Below, piece after piece: positions 44,612 through 54,854 of a DNA stretch of 64,000 nucleotides. Made by a program: the position numbers and the translations under genes. Position 1 is the first letter of the stretch, and each line of letters opens with the position of its first letter. The notes beneath the pieces are model-generated. The model did not search any database. It saw only the letters and a list, made by a program, of their open reading frames with translations, and was not told the origin of the DNA. Origin of the DNA: Impatiens glandulifera (Eukaryota; Streptophyta; Magnoliopsida; Ericales; Balsaminaceae); contig NC_061863.1 of NCBI RefSeq assembly GCF_907164915.1, positions 31,715,258 to 31,779,257 of the forward strand, read 5' to 3'.

Positions 44612-45931
44612 TGTTAGATAAAATAAGACCGGTTCAAATAAACCTAACTTAAATAAACTTTTCATGCAGGAACAAGGAACCGAACCGGAACCGGCTAAAG
44701 AAAACTAGCCGGTCAAGCTACCAAACCGATCAAGAATACTTGAAACGTGACCGCACAAAGAAAGGATCGGCCAAAACTTAAAACCGGAATCATCAAATAG
44801 CCGATCATCCAAAAGGCAGAGAAATAACCGGAAGAAGTCCGGTTACATCACTCATACCAAAAGACTTCCGGCTAAGTCAAATGACCGACCAGTACAAGAA
44901 GACAATTTGGGTATCTGTTGAGAATGATACCAAAGGAACAGACTGAATACTTCCATATCCATGCAAGTCTGAGGAAAGACTGTAGGCTGCAGAAAACAAT
45001 ACTACCGGATCTTACTACTTCGGGATAAGCCAGAAAGGAAATCTTCCAAGTACAGACAACTGTCCAACAGACAGTGCCTACATCAAGTAAAAGACAAACC
45101 CGGCAGGCTTGTCTTACAAACCGGAAGAACAGACCGGCATGTCTGAGACAGAATACCAGGTCTGAGTTTGACCATCAGGTCTGAGGAAACGACCGCAGGT
45201 CTGAAACACTGAATCACTACACCTCTGCTCAGCCAATCAGATTCAAGGAAGTGAAATATGACCGTTGGCATATTTCACCTATAAATGGGGCAGTTGAAGA
45301 AGAGTAAATGCAGTAACAAACAGTGGGACATTAAGAGACACTCAGTGAGACAAGTGAAGTGTTAAGAACATTTACTACAAGTGATAAAATTGTGTTATTC
45401 TAAGAAAGCCTAAGTGCTAAAGTCAAAGTGTGTATTACAATTTCGGTGTGAATTATAATAGTATTATCGAGCAGGAAATAAGTCTCGATCGGATTGTACT
45501 TGTATTCCTTAGTGAATATCCTTCTTGCGGTTTCGAGAGGAAGGGGTGACGTAGGAGTTTTATCTCCGAACATCCATAAAATCTGTCTTGTTATTTACTT
45601 TCTGCCGGCTTCATCATCTAACTGACTAACTTAACCACACCGCTCTAAACCGACTCTATACTAACCATACCGAATTTCCAGATCACCGAAACCGACCCAC
45701 CATTCTTCAAATCTCCATCATCCAAAACCGGCCTTGTCCATCAAACAAGTGTACTGCTTCAACCTGAAAGCAAACCTCTTCTGTGCTTGAACCTAGTTCA
45801 AGGGTTTGTGACAGGTTGTGAAGTATTGAAACCCCGGTGTTAATCTCTAACCGGATTAACCACCACCTTACGAGTGAGAACCGCTAACCGGTCCAACCCC
45901 CGGTTCCCCAACGGCGATCTAGATCCTAACA
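44612..45931 (+). repeat. B2 3' LTR
   Basis: The 1320-bp copy of 32121-33458 has the same ends and promoter motifs (GACCGTTGG, then TATAAATG near 45281) and the leader block at 45541-45580. It is followed by target duplication CTTAG. Confidence 0.94.
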
Positions 45932-46143
45932 CTTAGTATTAAACGTTTTATTTCATGCTAATATTAAATGTTGTGTTTATTGGGAACTGTCTTTTGAAGC
46001 TCTTGACGGTAGGAGCAATCATTAGTTATCTCCTGCATGATTAAACCTTGATATTTATAGGGTTACTCATTCCAAAGATTAGAGTTCCTCGAAACTTTTC
46101 TCTATCTCTAGAATTCGAATCGTTTAAACCCTTGTTCATCAAA
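45932..46143 (+). promoter_or_regulatory. C2 post-pol spacer, right part, with ORF3 TATA-like box
   Basis: This continues the C2 spacer after B2. TATTTATAG at 46052-46060 lies about 90 bp before the ORF3 ATG (46144). A TTTTCTCTATCTCTAG leader follows. Confidence 0.5.
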
Positions 46144-46901
46144 ATGACATCCTTCCGTCCAAAGTCGATTTAAGTGGACTTTCAATCTGTATCCACACTC
46201 CAATCTCCGGGAATACATAGAATGTTCGAATCGTTAAAAGTATCTGGGCTGAGAAGATTCCTCACCCCTCATGAAACCTATCACGAACAGCTAGTCAACG
46301 AACTCTTCGAAACCGCTAGCTTCTATCAAGACAATGTTATTGCTAGAGCCGTAATTGCCAAATGATCTGTATCACAGAAGAATCTTTTGGTGCATTTTTC
46401 CATCTCCCAAAAGAAGGTATTGATGATTTCTCAACCACTCCTCCTAATCTAATGTTTACGATGATGAAAGTCTTTTCCGATTCCCCTAAATTGGACATTC
46501 ATCGAAAGAAAAACCTCCTGAAGGCTGAATATGCTCTCTTAAGCGACATCGTATCGAAATCCCTTCTTTCAAAGGAGTCTTCCTACAAGTATTGTACGAA
46601 GGTTTTTCAGATAATGGTGGCTATCACCAGGGGTGTTCCTGTGAACTGGACAAGCTTCCTCCTTGGGAATCTTGTCAGAATGGTTGTTGCTCAGAAGAAG
46701 ATTTTCGGCTTTGATGGTCCTCTCAGCTCTCTTCTTTGTTTCCTCCTGAACGAACCCGGTAAGAGCTTTTCCCTTCTTTCTAAGATCCTGAACTACCAGA
46801 AAGTGGTAGATTACATTCAATGGGTGGAGACGCTTAAATCCAAGAAAAGGAAAAGAGAAGACTCCAACTCCCCTCTAACCGCAGTCTTAGAGATATCCTA
46901 G
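46144..46901 (+). pseudogene. C2 ORF3 (short form)
   Basis: It begins at ATG 46144. A TAA lies just before VDFQSVS where CAA (Gln) is expected. It continues with GLRRFLTPHETYHEQLV and ELFETASFYQDNVI, then shifts frame by one near 46360, then runs openly: EESFGAFFHLPKEGIDDF, YALLSDIVSKSLLS, GVPVNWTSFLLGNLVRM, FGFDGPLSSLL. It ends with a basic KSKKRKREDSNSP tail and TAG 46899-46901. The C3 copy (63314-63994, minus) has the same short ending, so C-type elements come in a short form of about 250 residues and a long form (C1). The basic tail suggests nuclear import. Confidence 0.82.
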
Positions 46902-47203
46902 GTTGAAGTCTATCCTCTCCAGAAACTATGATTAGGAAGAAGAAGAAGATTATAATAGAGATTATCTTCATTTAAGATGAAAGTTTTTGAAACATGTGTT
47001 TTAATATTTTGATGTTAACTTGTTTTAGTTATTTTTGAGAACAATGATTTGTGTGTTTCTTCTGAAAACACTCATGTTTGACTGATTATTCACATGATAT
47101 TTTTATATGATGTATATGCATGTGTTTTGCTTATTTATATGATGAATGCATGTTTTGATATATGTATGCAGGGTTGCAATTTCTTCATCAAAAAGGGGGA
47201 AAT
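46902..47203 (+). other. C2 3' untranslated region and polypurine tract
   Basis: T-rich non-coding sequence with repeated ATGATGTATATGCATGTG-like words, ending in AAAAAGGGGGAAAT (47190-47203) directly before the 3' LTR. Only one tract is present here, unlike types A and B. Confidence 0.7.
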
Positions 47204-49261
47204 TGTTAGGTCAAATTATTTTGACTAAGTGTTGAAATAATTTAACCACTGAGATTTTGATGATGAAATAACTTATGAGTTTTGATATAGGTGTATTGAA
47301 ACAATATGTCATAAGACTTGAATCTAATGAGGGTCATTAGACCGATTTTGGCCTTCATTGCATAAAATTAGACTTACAGTCTAACTCATCGGAGTTAGAC
47401 GTGAAGTCTAATAGACGTGTAATTAGACGGATGGTCTAATAGATACACGGAATTAAACATAAGTCTAATGCATAGAATTAAACGTACAGTCTAACTCATC
47501 GGAGTTAGACGTGTAGTATAATGAATCCACGGAATTAGACGTAAGACTAATGCATAGAATTAGACATACAATATAACTCATCGTAGTTAGACGTGTAGTC
47601 TAATGAATGTAAAGAAGTCTAATGAATACACGGAATTAGACGCAAGTCTAATATGTTTGTAATTAGACGGGTAGTCTAATTGATATTTGGAATTATACGT
47701 ACAGTCTAACTCATCGGAGTTAGACGTGTAGTCTAATATATTTGTAATTAGACGTGTAGTCTAATTAGTGAAAGTTAGACATGCTCCTTCAGACAAGTCT
47801 AAGGTAGAACCGAAATTAAACGTGCAGTCTAACTCAGTGGAGTTAGACGTGTAGTCTAATGGTTATTGGATAATTAGACGTGTAGTATAATTAAGTGAAA
47901 GTTAGACGTGAGTCTAACTCATTCAGACAAGTCCGAGGTAGAACCGGAATTAGACGTGCAGTCTAACTTAGTGGAGTTAGACGTGCAGTATAATGGTTAT
48001 TGGATAATTAGACGTGTAGTCTAATTAGTGAAAGTTAGACGTGCGTCTAACTCCTTTAGACAAGTCTGAGGTAGAACCGGAATTAGACGTGTAGTCTAAC
48101 TCAGTGGAGTTAGACGTGCAGTCTAATGGTTATTGGATAATTAGACGTGTAGTCTAATTAGTGAAAGTTAGACGTGCGTCTAACTCCTTCAGACAAGTCT
48201 GAGGTAGAACCGGAATTAGACGTGTAGGCTAACTTAGTGGAGTTAGACGTGTAGTCTAATGGTTATTGTAATTAGACGCGAGTCTAATTCTATTAGACCA
48301 GGCGGTCTAATAGACGTTTTCTGTTAGAAGGAGATGACTTATTTCATTACACTGATTTTCACAATCCGTCTAACTGAAATACGTCTAATGCTCAGTTTAA
48401 GCAGTACGTTTGAATCTAGCATTTTACCTACCCACGTGCTATAGTTGTACCCTACTCCTGCTCCACTTTTTAGTGAAGATTAGTACAGCATCTATATGCA
48501 TAAAATCAAGGAATGCCATGTAAGAGAATTTTCCTCACATTACTTGTTTTGTAGGTACATCCCTGATGGAATATTCTGCGCACTACCAGTGATGTACGTC
48601 CACGATCCTTGTGTTCAGAACCTGCTGTGTACAATGGAGTCTTTCAAATGGAAGAGTGCCACGTATCATTCTTGAAGATTCGACCGTTTGCTCCTGCTCA
48701 GTATTTAACACATCTCAAGGACAACAGACAATCTGCCTTACGAATTCTGCCGAACGAAAAAGCAATCTGATTTTGCAGAGAGAGAAACTACTGAATCATC
48801 TTACTTACTGAACTGTGAAACTTCTTTCTGATTATACTGTGTGTGAATCAAGAGAGAGCTAGAATCAAAACACCTTTAGCTGAGTGATATTCTTCATCTT
48901 GTAATTGAACAGAAAGTGTTATGTTCAATAGTTAGCTAAGTGTGTGTGTAAACTATATTTGATTCTAATCATATTATAGTGAATCGTTTCGGTGATTGGA
49001 AGAAGGGGTGACGTAGGAGAGTTTCTCCGAACATCCATAAACAAACTGCTGTGTTCTTCATTTCTGTCATCTTTTCATATTTCATCTTGTGCTTCAAACC
49101 CAAGTAAACAATTCCGCCTTGAATCCGTTTCAAGTGTTTACACAAGTTTGAGTAGAATAGAAAGAGAATTAAATCCCTAACAGGATTTCTTTCAAACCGT
49201 TTTTTATAAGCCTTCATCCTTAGCCAGACCCCCGTCTCTATCGATTAAGCCGATCCTATCA
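47204..49261 (+). repeat. C2 3' LTR
   Basis: The 2058-bp copy of 24991-27145 runs TGTTAGGTCAAATTATT to CGATCCTATCA. It contains the palindrome array at about 47366-48320 with fewer units than the 5' LTR. GACCGTTTGC (near 48683), a TATTTAAC, and the leader block at 49004-49040 are present. It is followed by CAAGA. Confidence 0.92.
47366..48320 (+). repeat. TTAGAC/GTCTAA palindrome array (C2 3' LTR)
   Basis: Same array as in the 5' LTR, with TTAGACGTGTAGTCTAA-type units and the same GGTTATTGGATAATTAGACG higher-order spacing. It lacks about 100 bp of repeats relative to the 5' copy, consistent with unequal exchange or slippage. Confidence 0.88.
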
Positions 49262-51624
49262 CAAGATAAATCTGTTTTTATTCCTGAAAAGGAATCTGCT
49301 GAAGGGCATGTTGTTGAGTCAGCTAGTCCAAATGATGAGAATATTGACAGGACTGAGTCTCAAGTTCAACAATCTGATTAAGTAGCCGTTGGTGCTACAA
49401 AACTTGCCCAACCAGAACAAGGTGCATCCCTTGTTGCTGGTAATGATGTTGAAAAGGCTCCCTCTGTTTCTGTCAGAGAGCCTTCCTCCACTAACCCCAT
49501 TTCGAAAGATTTAATTGTAACCGTAAAAGTCACTCGAGGCGAGCTTCCTCCTGGACTATTCAAGAAACCTGTATCTGTATATGAATTGATGCGTTCCACA
49601 AAGCAATCGTGTGGAATAGTTTTTGGTGAACCAAGACCATGTCCAAAACCTGTTGAGGTTGTTGGAAAAGGGAAAGATGTTGCAATTAAAGAAAGTGAAG
49701 ATGTTTCTGAGGAAACATGCATTGTTGACCTCATGGTGAATCAAGTCAAGGCTATTGCTGCTGAATCAAGTCAATGTCTATTCAGTATGATGGGGTCATC
49801 ACTGGGTCAGGAATAAGTACCCAATGGCGTAAACTTGTAGCGTATGAAAAGAAGGTTCTTAAATGGGCTAAGACTCCGCAGGTATCGGAAACTCTGAAAA
49901 GAAAAGATCTTATCAAAGCTTGTCTGAGAGGAAGAGCTTTTTTCCCCATCCTTGAAGCCAGAAAATCCTGTTTTAACCGTATTGAGAATTGTGCTGAAGT
50001 GGAAGTAAAAGTCCTAAAGAGATTGGATGAGATCATGGCTGACTATCTCTCTATAGTCACTCGATACATTGATGAAGCTAACTGCTCAGGAGTGAGCTAT
50101 TTTGGCATTTTCTCTAATGAAGACGAATCAATGGATGTCTCTGTTGATAATGCTGATACAGATGAGCATGTTGCTGCTCTTCTGATAGAATTTGGAAACT
50201 TTTCTGCAGAAGAAAGACGTTTATTGGCTCAACCTGTTATCGAGCTAAATAAAGAACCTATTCAAGAGAATCCATCTCTAGAGGAAGAAGAAGAAGAGAT
50301 AATTCAAGAGCCAGAACAAGCTCTTACAAATCAAGAAGAAGTTGTTGTTGAAGAGCTAGTCCAAGCTCTTGTGACTCAAGGGGAAGAAACTGTTTTGGAG
50401 ATCGTTCAAACTCCAAATGAAAAAGAGGATGTAATATCCCCTGTTGTCAGAACAGAGGATGCTCAAGAAAAGGAGGCTAAATTTAGTCAGCCTGAGATTA
50501 CCAGATTTAAGGGGGAACCCTTAAAAGACAAAGATGCAGAAGAAGAGAGTTCCTCGTCTGAGGGGGAACATGATCAAAATGCTAGAACTGCCAAGCCTCT
50601 TCCATTTCCCGATGTTATTGCTGGCAGTCTTTATGAGAATATTCTTCATCCTCTCCACAACAAGGGAAATATATATGAAAGATTTCAAAGAGCAGAAAGA
50701 GAGATTGAAGAAGAAGAGCGAAATAAAACTAGAAATGAGTCTGAGAAGGGTGAACCTGAGCAATCCTTGCAGATTCACACCGAAGCTAATCCCATTCAGA
50801 GCAAGGCAGTATGGAAATGAAAGATCCTCTGCAGACGGTACAAATCTTCTGAAATCTATGATTTCTCTGCTTTCCACTCTTCAAACGAATGTGATGGCTA
50901 TGGGATCACATGTAGTAAATATTTTGAAAACCCAAAAAGAGGATAGAAAAAAGTTTCTGAATGTGTCAAAATTTTCAAAGAATTGGATAATACAATGAAG
51001 AAGAATACGTATGAGACTCATGTCGCAAATTCAAAATTCTCCAACTTTGAACAGGAACTCTTCAATCGTTAATCGGAAATGATGAGTCTTGAAAGACAAA
51101 TCAATCTTGATAATCATCGTGAGGTCATCGACTCAATGGAATTGTACAAGAATCAGCTCATTGAAATTCAAGGAAGCTTGAGAAGAACAGAAGGTGAAAG
51201 GTTGGAGTATGCCGACTCCATTGCAAGAAAGTTTCAACAAAAAGAAAATGCAAAAGCTGCTGCTGAAAGAGAACAGACATGTATCACTCAAGGTGAGCCT
51301 AGTAGAAGAGGTAACAGGGTATCAACCGGTACTAGATCCAAGCGCACTCCAACCAACGATGAAAATCCAAGGCCGACCAAAAGAGGAGGAGGTTGAAGAG
51401 GTGGTGATCGCGGAGGCCGAAGCAGTAGTGGTGGTCGTGGTGGGCAATCTGGTAGTGATCAAGGAGGTCGGTCCAGTGGTGTTGATCGTGGTGGGAGATC
51501 AAGTGGAAGCGGTCGTGGTGGTCGTGCTCTTCCACCGTTCCAAAACCTGCTAACTGGTGAAGGAGTAAGTGGTGACGGTTTCAATTATCCAATCGATCCT
51601 CGAGTGAAAAGGGGAGAAAAATGA
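49262..51624 (+). pseudogene. C1 ORF3, third fragment (long C-terminal region)
   Basis: C1 ORF3 resumes after the CAAGA duplication. A 348-codon frame (49774-50820) is rich in Glu/Gln/Val repeats (EELVQALVTQGEE-type) and probably helical. Frameshifts near 49800 and 50800 and a TAA at 49379 break it. A further helical part (51079-51396, DNHREVIDSMELYKNQ) leads into a Gly/Arg-rich tail with RGG and GGR repeats (51394-51525), interrupted by TGA 51394 where CGA (Arg) is expected, and ends at TGA 51622-51624. RGG tails commonly bind RNA, but that role here is inferred. Confidence 0.72.
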
Positions 51625-51800
51625 TCTCCTTTCTCTTACTTTGTTTTTAAACTATGTTTCCTTGACTATGTGTTTGGAATATTGGTTTTTGAAAGTAGTT
51701 ATATGTGATGGATGAACAAGTTTTACCCTGCATTTATATGATGAATACCTAATTTGTTATCTATGCAGGATTTTAACATCATCATCAAAAAGGGGAAAAT
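51625..51800 (+). other. C1 3' untranslated region and polypurine tract
   Basis: T-rich non-coding sequence similar to C2 46980-47203, ending in AAAAAGGGGAAAAT immediately before the 3' LTR at 51801. Confidence 0.7.
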
Positions 51801-51817
51801 TGTTGGGTCAAATTATT

Positions 51818-52034
51818 ATTATTATTATTTTTTTTAAAACGCTGGGTTCCGCTACTCCAATGGAGTGCGACTAATCCCCGCGGGTTAAGTACATAGCCCG
51901 CAAACATACTTAACCAATTAACCAGGCGCATAACTTGCCGCCTGACGAGCTCGAACCCATGACCTCATGGAGGCCTGGGGGATATCCACCTCTTGTTGCC
52001 ACTAGGCCTGGGGGATATCCACCTCATGGAGGCC
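51818..52034 (-). mobile_element. tRNA-derived SINE in reverse orientation
   Basis: A 217-bp insertion splits the C1 LTR. It is flanked by a 14-bp direct repeat, TGGGTCAAATTATT (51804-51817 and 52035-52048). Read on the minus strand it has an A-box-like TAGTGGCAACAAGAGG, a B-box-like GGTTCGAGCTC, a conserved-looking GGGGATTAGTCGCAC segment and an A-rich tail with AAT repeats at the 3' end. Target duplication length, RNA polymerase III boxes and tail all fit a SINE. A GGTGGATATCCCCCAGGCCT segment is duplicated near its 5' end. Confidence 0.82.
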
Positions 52035-52204
52035 TGGGTCAAATTATTTTGACTAAGTGTTGAAATAGTTTGACTATTAGAATTTTGATGATTAAAATAT
52101 GAATGGATTATTTATGCGTCTAACTATCTTTGATGCAGGTGTGTCGAAGTCAGATTTTATAAGATTTGGTTCTAATGATGTTCATTAGACCGATTTGGCA
52201 TTAA

Positions 52205-52770
52205 ATGCACTAAGTTAGATGTGTAGTCTAACTAGCAAAGTTAGACGTGTAGTCTAACTAAGCGGTGTTAGACGTGCAGTCTAACTGGAGGAATTAGACG
52301 TGCAGTCTAACTCGTGGAGTTAGACGTGCAGTCTAATTAACTTCTAAATTAGACGTGTAGTCTAATGAATCCGGAATTAGACGTGCAGTCTAACTCAGCG
52401 GAGTTAGACGTACAGTCTAATAGAACGAAGTTAGACGTGTAGTCTAACTCTGCGGAGTTAGACGTGCAGTCTAACTCAGCGGAGTTAGACGTGCAGTCTA
52501 ATGGATTTGGAATTAGACGTACAGTCTAACTCGTGGAGTTAGACGTGCAAGTCTAATGGACTATGAAAGTTAGACATGGAGTCTAACTCCTTTAAACAAG
52601 TCTCAAATAGAACCGTAATTAAACGTGCAGTCTAACTCATGGAGTTAGACGTATAGTCTAACTGGTGAAAGTTAGACGTGCAGTCTAACTCCTTTAGATT
52701 AGTCTGAAGTGATTGTAATTAGACGTAAGTCTAATCCCGTTAAACCAGGTAGTCTAATGGAGTATGTTAT
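52205..52770 (+). repeat. TTAGAC/GTCTAA palindrome array (C1 3' LTR)
   Basis: A run of TTAGACGTGCAGTCTAA-type palindromes with short spacers (often AACTCAGCGGAG or AACTCGTGGAG). The spacing is shorter and more regular than in C2, without the clear 133-bp higher-order unit. Confidence 0.85.
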
Positions 52771-53693
52771 TAGACGGGGACGTTTGATTTCATTAAACGA
52801 GGTCGTTAATTGAAATATGTTTAATTGCTTACTTAAGCAGTTGCTTGAAGCTAGCACCCGCCTACCATGTGCTACAGTTGTACGCTACTCCTGCTCCACT
52901 TTCTAGTGAAGATCAGTACGAAAGCCCGATGCAATCAATCAACAAATGACACGTAAGAGAATATCCTTTCCACTACTTGTTTTGCAGGTAAATCTCTAAG
53001 GAATATTCGGCGCACTACTTGTTGTGTACGGCCACGATCCTTGTATTCAGAGTCTGCTGTGTACTATGGAGGTGTTCCAATGGAAGAGTGCCACGTATCA
53101 TTCTGAAGATTCGACCGTTGGTATCTGTGCATATTTAAAGATTCTAAAGGACAACGAATAAGAGGCCGGCCAAAAAATCAATTGATCACGATCATCTTGC
53201 TTACTGAACTCACTGAGAAATCAAGCTTTTGAACATCCAGAAATTGTTAGCTGTTTTCTTGTTTTACTGTGTGTTAATCAAGTGAGAGTTAGAATCAAAG
53301 CATCTTTTAGTTGTGTGATATTCTTCATTTTGTAAGTTGAACAGAGTGTGTTCTGTTCAACAGTGAGCTAAGTGTGTACAAACTGTATTTGATTCAAGTC
53401 ATATAATAGTGAATACTTCTGGTGGTTGGAATAAAGGGTGACGTAGGAGAGTTTGCTCTAAATATCCATAAACAAACTGCTGTGTTGTTCTTTTCTGTCA
53501 TCTTCTCATTTTTCATCTTAAGCTTCAAACCTAAGTAAACATTTCCGCACTTGATTATGTTTCAAGTGTTTACAAGGGTTTGCGTAGAATAGAAAGTGAA
53601 TAAAATCTCAAACAAGATTTCATTCAAACCGTTTTTCATAAGCCTTCATCAATCGCCAGACCCCCGTCTCTATTGATAAAGTCTATCCTATCA

Positions 53694-54808
53694 AATACCT
53701 CTTCTTCATTTGCCATGAGGCAGGTGATTCTTTCTTCGTCATTTTCGGTGTCTGAGTAGGCCCAGTCGCTTCCACCGTCAGATGTTATGAGTGCCTTCTG
53801 AATCTCATTTCCTTCACCGGTTTCGGTTCGCTGCTGGTCATTCCTTTAATATTCATTTCTCTAGTTGTCGTTTCTTTGGTAGTCGTTTCTTTGGTAATTG
53901 CTTGTTGGTTTCCGCTCATCTCGTCTTGGTCTTCTGCATTCCGACCTGTAATGACCAAAACCGTCACAATTAAAACATCTTACATTGGATTTTTCGGCGT
54001 AATTATAGTTGTAGTTGTTGTTAGATGGTTGATTCTTCTTCATGAATCTCCCGAATTTTTGTGCTAGCATGGCCATCAAGTCTTCACTGATCTGGTCAGT
54101 ACTTTTGACGGGAACCGGAGCGGTTGATACAGGAACCGCTAGCTCCACCGATATCACCAGAACTCTAGTTGCGGTTGATGTTGCTGTTTTGTCTTCGATC
54201 CGAGATTTCATCTCGAATTCATAGGCTTTTAGGTCCTCAAATACATAGTGCAACTTCATCTGCCCGAGGTTGCTTGATTCCCTCATCACCATGGTCTTTA
54301 TGTCCCATACACTCGGTAGAGATCTCAATGTTTTTACGATGATCTCCCAGTTTTCATATATTTTCCCAAGTGTGTACAGCTCGTTGACCACGCTGGTAAA
54401 GCGGTCACTAAATTCCTTCATGTTTTCTCTCGGCTTCATCTTGATGTTCTCATACTTTTGAGTTGCCTCCAAGATTTTGTTCTCCTTAGTTCTTTCGTTT
54501 CCTTCATGAACCCGAATGATACTTTCCCAGGCTTCCTTTGTACTTTGACAATCTTTGATTTTGTTGAACGTATTATAGTCTATAGCTTTGAAGATGTGTC
54601 TCATGCAATGGTTGTCCAGGTTATTTCTTCTTCTATCTTCAGTCGTCCTTGCTCCACTCACCTTCTCAATCTTTATAGGTCCTTCCTTTAGGATGGTTTT
54701 CATCTCATCATCCAGAGTTATCAGATGTAGATACATCTGAACCTTCCAGCCGCAGAATGCCTCGCTGTTTCGCATCGGTGGCTTATCGTTGTGGGTCATG
54801 CTTCGCAT
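53694..54808 (-). pseudogene. gag: D gag (minus strand), interrupted by C1
   Basis: Reading leftward from ATG 54808 (MRSMTHNDKPPMRNSEAF) there are 315 uninterrupted codons: capsid-type region (ERTKENKILEATQKYE, MKEFSDRFTSVVNEL), linker, and zinc knuckle CFNCDGFGHYRSEC near 53950, followed by QRNDYQRNDN repeats. A shift near 53861 follows, then the acidic region (CLMANEEEV) until the C1 insertion at 53693/53694. It is closest to A1 gag and shows CAG where A1 has its first TAG. The rest of D lies left of C1, outside the window. Confidence 0.88.
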
Positions 54809-54840
54809 CTTCTTTCGGTTGCTTGAGTGTTAAGATTCCT

Positions 54841-54852
54841 GCTTTGATACCA
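54841..54852 (-). other. D primer binding site
   Basis: On the minus strand TGGTATCAAAGC, one mismatch from the TGGTATCAGAGC sites of the other elements, two bases from the LTR end. Confidence 0.85.
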
Positions 54853-54854
54853 CT

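Larger units (their letters stand above)
32121..45931 (+). mobile_element. B2: best-preserved type B copia retrotransposon
   Basis: This 13,811-bp element has the structure 5' LTR (32121-33458), primer site, gag, pol, ORF3a, ORF3b, ORF3c, duplicated polypurine tracts, 3' LTR (44612-45931), flanked by CTTAG (32116-32120 and 45932-45936). Lesions I can see: gag one TAG and one frameshift, pol one frameshift, ORF3b one TAG, ORF3c one TAG, and a probable C-run shift near the end of ORF3a. The LTRs differ by about a dozen substitutions in the first 430 bp plus an 18-bp duplication. It serves as the reference for the family in this window. Confidence 0.95.
24991..49261 (+). mobile_element. C2: type C copia retrotransposon
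   Basis: The element runs from TGTTGGGTCAAATT to CGATCCTATCA and is flanked by CAAGA (24986-24990 and 49262-49266) within C1 ORF3. It has two long LTRs (2155 and 2058 bp), primer site, gag, pol, spacer, a single short ORF3 and a polypurine tract. B2 (13.8 kb) is inserted in the post-pol spacer; without it the element is about 10.5 kb. All genes are broken. Confidence 0.93.
51801..53693 (+). repeat. C1 3' LTR (contains a SINE)
   Basis: It runs TGTTGGGTCAAATTATT to CTATCCTATCA. Removing the 231-bp SINE plus duplication leaves about 1.66 kb, the shortest type C LTR here because its palindrome array is smaller (52205-52770). GACCGTTGG near 53114 and the diverged leader block at 53434-53471 are present. 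It marks the right end of C1, whose left end is outside the window. The next five bases, AATAC (53694-53698), should be repeated before the C1 5' LTR. Confidence 0.9.

Noticed and set aside
51818..52034. MITE or tRNA gene
   Set aside because: There are no terminal inverted repeats and the target duplication is 14 bp, which does not fit a MITE. The A and B box match is only part of the element and there is no cloverleaf-like tRNA, so a SINE fits better.
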